A stretch of DNA of 37,604 bases from Pseudomonadota bacterium (GTDB lineage Bacteria; Desulfobacterota; Desulfobulbia; Desulfobulbales; SURF-16). The translations under genes and the position numbers were made by a program. A model generated the notes under the pieces. That model searched no databases, was not told the DNA's origin, and saw nothing but the letters and a program-made list of their open reading frames with translations. Shown here in pieces: positions 32,508 to 37,604 of this stretch; the stretch's first letter is position 1, and each line of letters begins with the position of its first letter. The stretch is from the NCBI GenBank assembly GCA_018816555.1, contig JAHIVT010000084.1:1-37604 (forward strand). Direction: 5' to 3'.

Positions 32508-33224
32508 TCAAAGAACGATCGAGATATTATTAAAAATGGTATCACGGAATTTTTTAATCCGCTGCTTGGGGATGATCTTATAGTCATCTGAAGCCAGATA
32601 TTCATCGAAAGTCACTCGATCCTCAAGCATTTGTTTTATATCAACGCCGAAAGTCTCGTTCGACATTTCCGGGATAGGGATAATCCCGAGAATGTTTGAC
32701 TTGTTCCGTTTAAATACCTGCATGTCTTCGAAAGGCATTTCTTTGTATTGAACTTCCCCAAAGTACTCGTTTAACCAAACGACAGTATGAGCAGAGTCGC
32801 CAAAATTCTTAATAATGTAATCTAAACCCTTGGCGGTATCTTCAACGGCTTGACCGCCTGTGAGTACCACATGAATATAAATGGTGAAGCCATTCGCTGA
32901 CAAAAATTGAAAAATATCGTTTTCTTTGAGATAGGCGGTTAGCGGAATAAATGAAGCTGCGCCATTATCTATGACGCACTCATTTTTGCTTTCCATTATC
33001 ATCTCTATCAAGTTATCAAAATTTCTAATATTAACCTGATCCTTTTCCATTATATCCAAAGGTTTAACGTCCATTGCTTTAAACCCGGAAAAGGTTCTGT
33101 TTACCGGATCTGTGTCAATACAGAGTGGAGTCATATCTTTGCTCAATAGATATTGCGCAATTAGGGTTGATACTAAAGTTTTGCCAACTCCACCTTTACC
33201 CTGAAGGGTTAAATGCAAATTCAT
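32508..33224 (-). CDS. traL: TraL-like ParA-superfamily ATPase
   Basis: 238 aa from ATG 33224, preceded by AAAGGACATTGT. The P-loop QGKGGVGKT is at residues 8-16. The sequence TPLCIDTDPVNRTFSGFKAM, followed by NFDNLIEMI and VIDNGAASFIPL, closely parallels IncP TraL. It is therefore a transfer-region ATPase rather than a partition protein, despite the ParA fold. It lies between traK and traM as in RP4. Confidence 0.9.
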   Translation of the reverse strand: MNLHLTLQGKGGVGKTLVSTLIAQYLLSKDMTPLCIDTDPVNRTFSGFKAMDVKPLDIMEKDQVNIRNFDNLIEMIMESKNECVIDNGAASFIPLTAYLKENDIFQFLSANGFTIYIHVVLTGGQAVEDTAKGLDYIIKNFGDSAHTVVWLNEYFGEVQYKEMPFEDMQVFKRNKSNILGIIPIPEMSNETFGVDIKQMLEDRVTFDEYLASDDYKIIPKQRIKKFRDTIFNNISIVL

Positions 33225-33238
33225 ACAATGTCCTTTAA

Positions 33239-33586
33239 TCAAAAAAGATTTTTTTTGTCATAGTCATCGGGATTGAAAATGTGTGGTTTTTTCTTATCAG
33301 TTATTTCCTTAGATTCCGTTGACCCTTTTGGTAGCCTTTCAGCACCTTTGTGCTGATTTTCCTTTTTTTTGATGTACTTGTTTACTAAGCGCGTAAAAGC
33401 CGCATAGGTTACAGGCATTTTGCCCTCTTCAACCATCACTTCGTATATTTCCTGCATGTTGAAGCCTTTCTCAAGGGCACTTGCTATTTCCTCTTGATGG
33501 CCGAGTACGGCAATAACCCCTTTATTTGCTCGTTGTTTTATCTCTCTTTTTTCCTGAAGCTTTTCAATCATGCTTTTTTTCGGCAT
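33239..33586 (-). CDS. traK: TraK-like oriT-binding protein
   Basis: 115 aa from ATG 33586 (MPKKSMIEKLQEKREIKQR). The tail HIFNPDDYDKKNLF matches the FNP-x-x-DKK-x-L ending of RP4 TraK. RP4 TraK wraps oriT DNA and assists relaxosome formation. The open frame extends to 33847 across oriT and traJ, which is a shadow. It is divergent from traJ with oriT between, exactly the RP4 layout. Confidence 0.85.
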   Translation of the reverse strand: MPKKSMIEKLQEKREIKQRANKGVIAVLGHQEEIASALEKGFNMQEIYEVMVEEGKMPVTYAAFTRLVNKYIKKKENQHKGAERLPKGSTESKEITDKKKPHIFNPDDYDKKNLF

Positions 33587-33719
33587 ATATATATAATCCG
33601 CTATATTAAAGTTTTTATTATCTTTGATGCGGCAATATTCTTGTATAATATAGCAAAATGAATGCGCAGTAACAAGGATATTGACAAAAATAAATGGATC
33701 GAAGTATACTTTATTTGGC

Positions 33720-33775
33720 GTAAGTAAGACAGGATGTGCAATTGTATATACAATTGCGCGACTTATTCGCCTGCG
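33720..33775 (-). other. oriT with IncP-type nic core
   Basis: On the minus strand the sequence ACATCCTGTC (33737-33728) fits the IncP/Ti nic consensus YATCCTG|Y, with the predicted nick between 33730 and 33729. Beside it is the 20-bp perfect palindrome GCAATTGTATATACAATTGC (33738-33757), a candidate TraJ-binding or termination hairpin. Its position between divergent traK and traJ, with the TraI relaxase following, supports the call strongly. Cleavage itself is inferred. Confidence 0.85.
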
Positions 33776-33806
33776 GCTCAACGTTCCTGCTCTGCGAGGC
33801 ATACAA

Positions 33807-34148
33807 ATGCAAAGGCAAATGGACACCAAAAATAATAAACCAGGCAAAATTCAAGTGATCCCGATCCGGGTGACGCCGGCAGAAAAAAAACGGCTGCTGG
33901 AGCTGGCCCAGGCCCACGGCCTGAAGTTATCCGAGTACATGAGACAGGCCGGGCTGGTGCAGGAGATAACCAGCCGGACAGAGGTGGAAACGGTGCTGCA
34001 GCTGGCCAGGATCAACGCCGATCAGGCCCGGCTCGGTAATCTTCTCAAGCTGGCGATTGATATGGAAAACAATGTGGAGATTGAACAGCTGATTGCCGAA
34101 ATCCGGCAGACCCAGCAGCAGCTCAAGGATGCGGTGAACCGTGTATAA
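33807..34148 (+). CDS. traJ: TraJ-like relaxosome accessory protein
   Basis: 113 aa from ATG 33807 (GAGG seven bases upstream); ATG 33819 is possible. The N-terminal half has an RHH-like strand and helices (KIQVIPIRVTPAEKKRLLEL, LKLSEYMRQAGL) as in MobC/TraJ proteins. The rest is helical. RP4 TraJ binds an inverted repeat beside nic and recruits TraI. The adjacent palindrome is the likely site. traI starts 32 bp later. Confidence 0.85.
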   Translation: MQRQMDTKNNKPGKIQVIPIRVTPAEKKRLLELAQAHGLKLSEYMRQAGLVQEITSRTEVETVLQLARINADQARLGNLLKLAIDMENNVEIEQLIAEIRQTQQQLKDAVNRV

Positions 34149-34180
34149 ATTATTTTTTATTATTAAATAATAGCAAAAAC

Positions 34181-35800
34181 ATGATAGCCAAGCGGGTCCC
34201 GACCCCGAAAAATACCTCATCCATCAAAAGGCTGACCGACTACATTGCCGATGCCGGCAAACAAAAGGGTATCCAGCCGGCCCAGCAAAGCGGGCTCCAG
34301 GGGCTTACCTCGTACATGGATAAACCACAGGCGGTGGTCCGGATAAGCAATTGCTGTTTTGATTCCATGCCGGAGGCAATCAAGGAAATCCAGGCGACCC
34401 AAAAAAAGAACACCAGATCCCGAAACGAGAAGACCTACCACCTGGTTATTTCCTTTCGAGAAGGTGAGCAGCCGGATAAAAACACCCTGGAGCAGATCGA
34501 GGACAGGATGGCCGAGCGGATAGGCTTTGGAGAGCACCAGCGGATTTCCGCATTGCACACCGATACCAACAACTGGCATCTGCACCTGGCGATCAACAAG
34601 GTCCATCCCGGCACGTTTCGCAATGTGGAGCCGTATTATGACAAGTTCAAGATGTCCGAGGCCTGCCGGGAGCTGGAAAAAGAGTTCGGTTTGTTGCCGG
34701 ATAACGGCATTCAGCCGAACCGGGAAATACCAATGAATCCAGCCCAGGACAAAGAGGCTCACACCGGCACACAATCCTTGATCAGTTGGATAAGAGAAAA
34801 TGCAGCTCAGGGGATCAAAGAGATTTTAGCGAAAGATGGTGTCACCTGGCCGGAGTTGCACAAAATATTCAACCGATACAGCCTGGCGATCCGGCCGCGC
34901 GGGGCCGGTTTTGTTATCCAGGATCTTGGCAGCGGTTTAACGGTCAAGGCTTCCAGTGTTGACCGCAGTTTCAGTAAGAAAAAGATCGAGAAAACGCTCG
35001 GCGCCTATCAGGACCCGCAAGTCACACATGCAGCCAAGGAGCAATATCAAGAGGGGCCGATACAGCGGCCAGCCCCTGAGCGGAACAGGCTGTGGGAGCA
35101 ATTCCAGGAAGAGCGCAAACAAACCCGTTCTGTCCGGGGAGAGCACTTACAAGCAATCACTGATCAACGGCGGGCAGAGCTGCGGGGGGTGTTTGCTCAT
35201 ATCAAGCATCGGAAGCAAGAGGCCAAAAGTTCAGCGATTCTAAACTGGCGGCAGAAAAAACGGGTATATGCCGCCCTTCAGGTGGAGCGATTAAAGGCCC
35301 TGGAGAAAGCCCGGTTGCTGTATGGCCGCAGCCGGGAACTGGTTGACAACAGATATCCCGGTTTGACCTGGACCGCATTTTTGCAACGGGAAGCCAAAAA
35401 CGGCAACGCAACCGCGGTAAAATTATTACGGCAGGGGAAGGGTACGTCAATCCATGACAAGGCGAACTATATAGGCCGTGCCGGCAAGGAAGAACCGATT
35501 TACCAAGGGATGAAATTCCAGGTCGATAAGCGGGGCCGGATCCGCTATCAGTTAAAAAACGGATGGGTGCTCGATGCCGGCGCAAGGATCCAGCCGGGAT
35601 CTTCCGACCAGGAGGTTCTGGTGGCGGCCCTGCAAATTGCTATCGGCAAGTACGGCAAAAAATTGGAAGTGCAGGGAAGCCGGGATTTTGTGGAGCAGGT
35701 GACCAGGGCGGCCAGTGATCGCCGTTTGCATGTATCGATAAATGGTCAACAGGTGACGGTTAAGAGGCAGCAGCAGAGAGAAAAAGGGGTGGAACGGTAA
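34181..35800 (+). CDS. traI: TraI-like MOBP relaxase with LPD7-like C-terminus
   Basis: 539-aa relaxase. N-terminal features match RP4 TraI: MIAKRVP start, catalytic Tyr21 candidate in LTDYIAD, RSRNEKTYHLVISF, and the three-histidine motif HTDTNNWHLHLAINKVHP (H126, H133, H135). A short insertion follows Tyr21. The C-terminal 100 residues (YQGMKFQVDKRGRIRYQLKN to INGQQVTV) resemble the LPD7 domain found in mobilisation proteins. RP4 TraI is longer; the missing part includes its downstream region, so this is a compact version. It cleaves oriT and pilots the strand. Confidence 0.93.
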   Translation: MIAKRVPTPKNTSSIKRLTDYIADAGKQKGIQPAQQSGLQGLTSYMDKPQAVVRISNCCFDSMPEAIKEIQATQKKNTRSRNEKTYHLVISFREGEQPDKNTLEQIEDRMAERIGFGEHQRISALHTDTNNWHLHLAINKVHPGTFRNVEPYYDKFKMSEACRELEKEFGLLPDNGIQPNREIPMNPAQDKEAHTGTQSLISWIRENAAQGIKEILAKDGVTWPELHKIFNRYSLAIRPRGAGFVIQDLGSGLTVKASSVDRSFSKKKIEKTLGAYQDPQVTHAAKEQYQEGPIQRPAPERNRLWEQFQEERKQTRSVRGEHLQAITDQRRAELRGVFAHIKHRKQEAKSSAILNWRQKKRVYAALQVERLKALEKARLLYGRSRELVDNRYPGLTWTAFLQREAKNGNATAVKLLRQGKGTSIHDKANYIGRAGKEEPIYQGMKFQVDKRGRIRYQLKNGWVLDAGARIQPGSSDQEVLVAALQIAIGKYGKKLEVQGSRDFVEQVTRAASDRRLHVSINGQQVTVKRQQQREKGVER

Positions 35801-35802
35801 AG

Positions 35803-35960
35803 GCGATCAATCACCGCCGGCCCGGGAGCGGGCAAGCAAGTTTTTGATGGCATTTCGACCGCTGCAGCCGCTCCGGATCCAGCTATTTTGCCATCAGTTT
35901 TGCCGGCATCGAGACCAGCGCCGGGTAGATCTGGCCGCAGCTCATCGGCCTGGTGATTGC
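35803..35960. repeat. 159-bp inverted-repeat element, copy 2
   Basis: Begins 3 bp after the traI stop with GCGATCAATCACC and ends TGGTGATTGC. It aligns along its whole length with copy 1 at 5714-5872. The conserved centre is GAGACCAGCGCCGGGTAGAT. On the minus strand a frame runs through it encoding ELRPDLPGAGLDAGK. Confidence 0.65.
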
Positions 35961-35984
35961 AAATGCTCTCCTACCCTTATTTTG

Positions 35985-36281
35985 TTAAACAGCAAAAGCT
36001 ATAGGTTCATAATTTTGCAAATCAATCTCTTGCTTCGCCTGCCAAAGATCATAATTATCTTGCATCAGTAACCAGCTTTCAGGGGATCGACCAAGCACCT
36101 TGGAAAGTTTTAAAGCCATTGCCGGTGAAACATCAGTTTTTCCGGTGATCAAACGACTAACTAGACCAGGGCTAACTCGTAATTTCCGGGCCAATTCATT
36201 AGAGGCAATGTTAAAAGGCGTTAAATATACACGCTTTATGAATGCCCCCGGGTGCATAGGGTTATGTTGTTGAATTGTCAT
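35985..36281 (-). CDS. higA: HigA-family antitoxin, no toxin partner seen
   Basis: 98-aa XRE/VapI-type protein with the HigA signature MHPGAFIKR and an HTH (NELARKLRVSPGLVSRLITGK, then MALKLSKVLGRSPESWLLMQ). HigA normally follows higB, but the 116 bp upstream (36282-36397) contain no higB, only an IS-end-like sequence. An orphan antitoxin may counteract a related chromosomal toxin or be residual. Confidence 0.88.
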   Translation of the reverse strand: MTIQQHNPMHPGAFIKRVYLTPFNIASNELARKLRVSPGLVSRLITGKTDVSPAMALKLSKVLGRSPESWLLMQDNYDLWQAKQEIDLQNYEPIAFAV

Positions 36282-36348
36282 TAGTGATAATCCTCATAAT
36301 GATCTTACCACAAAAAAGTGGAGTCTGAGTTAAACCGCTTAACAAAAG

Positions 36349-36378
36349 TGTCCATTTTCACTTGACCAGGTCAGTCTC
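36349..36378. repeat. IS-end-like repeat, second copy
   Basis: TGTCCATTTTCACTTGACC then AGGTCAGTCTC; matches 27726-27755 with two differences in the first 25 bases. Probably the terminal sequence left by the same type of insertion element at two sites, here where higB would be expected. Confidence 0.5.
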
Positions 36379-36397
36379 CCTTAATCATGTTTCGGCT

Positions 36398-36622
36398 TCA
36401 CACAGCCTCTTTGAGCTTCTCCGCAATCCAAACTTTAACAAGGGCCTGTCTTGTTATTCCAAGTCTTTTGGATTGCTTGTCGAGCCTTTCTACTACCCAG
36501 GCAGGGAAGTCTATATTGACTCGTTTAGGCTCTTGATTGACCCGTCGAGCTTTTGCGAAGTCAAGATCATCAGTCATGTCCTCGCCGGCTTCAAATTTTT
36601 TGTCAAATTCTTTAGCTTTCAT
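36398..36622 (-). CDS. brnA: BrnA antitoxin
   Basis: 74-aa BrnA-type antitoxin with a C-terminal ribbon-helix-helix (RVNIDFPAWVVERLDKQSKR, LGITRQALVKVWIAEKL). It overlaps the end of brnT by 11 bp, in the usual toxin-first order. BrnA binds BrnT and autoregulates the promoter. Confidence 0.9.
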   Translation of the reverse strand: MKAKEFDKKFEAGEDMTDDLDFAKARRVNQEPKRVNIDFPAWVVERLDKQSKRLGITRQALVKVWIAEKLKEAV

Positions 36623-36875
36623 AATATTGAACCTCCTTTTCCCTGGAACGCCTGGCAGAAATGATTCTTATCGTATCATCCCGGTAAGTAATAACAGCCG
36701 ACCAGTGTTTGTTGCCGATTTTCCCAATTACCAGACAACGGCTTTCATCCTCTACTGTTTTAGCCGGAATTTCGAGCAAGTCCAAATCATCCCAAAGGCC
36801 TTGAACCTCATAAAAATTTATCCCGTGCTTTAGCTTATTGGACTCACTCTTTTTTTCGTCAAATCTAAATTCCAT
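36612..36875 (-). CDS. brnT: BrnT ribonuclease toxin
   Basis: 87-aa BrnT family toxin: FRFDEKKSESNKLKHGINFY, WSAVITYRDDTIRIISARRS and REKEVQYYES are family motifs. BrnT is a RelE-fold ribonuclease. The promoter on the minus strand is TTGCAT, 16 bp, TATACA, just upstream of the start. Together with brnA it forms a plasmid-stabilising module. Confidence 0.9.
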   Translation of the reverse strand: MEFRFDEKKSESNKLKHGINFYEVQGLWDDLDLLEIPAKTVEDESRCLVIGKIGNKHWSAVITYRDDTIRIISARRSREKEVQYYES

Positions 36876-36926
36876 ACTATATGTATATGCCTTTTATGTT
36901 TTAATGCAATATTAAATATACCATTT

Positions 36927-37125
36927 TTATCCTTTCCAGGCATTTAAAAGCATTTTTTGCTTTTCGCCGGCAAGCACCCGCGTATAAATTTTGGTTGTGG
37001 CCGTTGAAGAGTGGGCCACAAGATCGGCCAAAATGTGGAGAGGGTAAGGATTTTCGCTTGTGACCATGGCATACCGAAGCCATGGTCGAAGGCCTTTAGG
37101 TGTGGCCCGGGGGGAGATTCCCCTC
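36927..37125 (-). pseudogene. C-terminal fragment of a tyrosine recombinase
   Basis: A frame without its own start encodes PLHILADLVAHSSTATTKIY then TRVLAGEKQKMLLNAW. This is the His box and catalytic-tyrosine segment of phage-type integrases (compare LGHSS-x-x-TT-x-IY). The frame is open from 37125, but the Arg box and N-terminal domain are missing, so it is a remnant. The sequence before VTSENPYP does not look like integrase, so a fusion or deletion junction lies near 37065. Confidence 0.65.
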
Positions 37126-37240
37126 GGCTACTCGACTGTTGACTCTTACTTAATCACCCACCAGGGACCGTTCCCATGTGAGATTAGTCAAGCAAAGACC
37201 ATCTTGCTTTCGACCTCTCTTGATTTGAAAAAATTATCGC
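37126..37240. other. Short stretch with no recognised feature
   Basis: No gene, repeat or terminator recognised between the integrase fragment and the antiporter-like fragment. Confidence 0.4.
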
Positions 37241-37604
37241 CTAGCCCAGGTAGATCAGCAGCCAACCCGACTTGGGGACCACGGACCATTCCTCGACCAC
37301 AATATGCAGCCGTTTTTTGCCGTCCATTGCGAAAAGGAGAATTGCCTCATCCTGTTGGGCTTTTTTAAAGTCCTGGTAGCTGAAGGAGTCGGTCAGTCTG
37401 GTTGTCCTGATCTCCGCACCCCGGGTGATCATGTTCGCCAATTTGTCATAAGTGATGTCCCCTCCGAACAGGGTCTTGCCGCGCAGGATAGCGGCGGCGG
37501 TCCGGTTATCGGTGCTATTGATCGCTGCTTTAGATTGGATCGAAAAGATGGCGTTGGGTCCAAGTTCCAGGCGATAATGCATCAATGATGAGACGTTCAT
37601 GTTC
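37241..37604 (-). pseudogene. C-terminal fragment of an NhaP-type Na+/H+ antiporter
   Basis: The frame encodes AAAILRGKTLFGGDITYDKL then EIRTTRLTDSFSYQDFKKAQ, ending in VVPKSGWLLIYLG. This resembles the cytosolic tail of CPA1/NhaP cation:proton antiporters. No transmembrane part is present. The in-window ATG is at 37600, but the frame stays open past 37604. If the molecule is circular, it continues in frame to ATGs at 47 and 59, giving 143 aa and starting 28 bp after the traF stop. GGAG lies close to ATG 59. So it may be expressed as the last cistron of the tra operon, although it is probably a fragment of a larger gene. Confidence 0.5.

Noticed and set aside
32508-33224. Third partition ATPase
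   Set aside because: The ParA-like P-loop is present, but the overall sequence and the traK-traL-traM order identify it as TraL.
34217-34774. 185-aa minus-strand open frame opposite traI
   Set aside because: Shadow of the relaxase N-terminal domain with its conserved three-histidine motif.

Overview
The window looks like a complete or near-complete conjugative plasmid. It carries a Trb-type (IncP/Ti-like) type IV secretion operon, an RP4-like relaxosome with a recognisable nic site, an iteron-controlled Rep_3 initiator, two ParA-type partition loci, toxin-antitoxin modules, a few cargo genes and many IS remnants. An open frame on the minus strand runs out of the right end (37604) and would continue in frame from base 59 down to base 1. 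This is what a circular molecule of 37,604 bp would give, but it is an inference. The host is probably a Gram-negative anaerobe of the Desulfobacterota type. The hints are the IS1182-like transposase remnant, a VPLPA/PEP-CTERM-like exported protein and the mixed base composition; this assignment is tentative.

Layout. Bases 88-12338 (minus): trbB-C-D-E-J-K-L-F-G-H-I, then traG/virD4 and traF, in one operon with overlapping or tightly spaced genes. The divergent gene at 12471 encodes a small putative ribbon-helix-helix protein. Bases 12.9-13.5 kb: decayed IS21 element with an istB pseudogene. Bases 13.7-17.1 kb: an unusual XRE plus RHH regulator with palindromic operators, a small conserved protein, three tandem hairpins and hipBA. 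Bases 17.1-22.2 kb: HU, ParA1, a winged-helix protein whose gene carries about ten palindromes inside its coding sequence, then a large noncoding array of four roughly 200-bp composite repeats. Bases 22.7-28.9 kb: accessory block with IS630 and IS1182 remnants, a VPLPA-CTERM-like protein, a NYN/PIN-like protein, a pentapeptide-repeat protein with a TIR-like C-terminal domain, a serine recombinase and an O-methyltransferase-like gene.

Bases 28.9-31.9 kb: Rep_3 initiator, ten iterons, a rep operator made of inverted half-iterons, then ParA2 and an RHH partner. Bases 32.1-35.8 kb: traM-traL-traK (minus), oriT with the nic core, traJ-traI (plus), as in RP4 Tra1. Bases 35.8-37.6 kb: second copy of a 159-bp inverted-repeat element, an orphan HigA, BrnTA, an integrase fragment and an Na+/H+ antiporter C-terminal fragment.

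How it fits together. TraI with TraJ and TraK should nick at oriT, TraG couples the relaxosome to the Trb channel, and TraF probably processes the TrbC pilin. Rep_3 iterons occur at the rep origin and again in the 21-22 kb array. There each one is paired with an AACACAA/TTGTGTT palindrome block that also lies upstream of both parA genes. This suggests that replication and partition sites are physically interleaved, which is the most interesting feature of the window.
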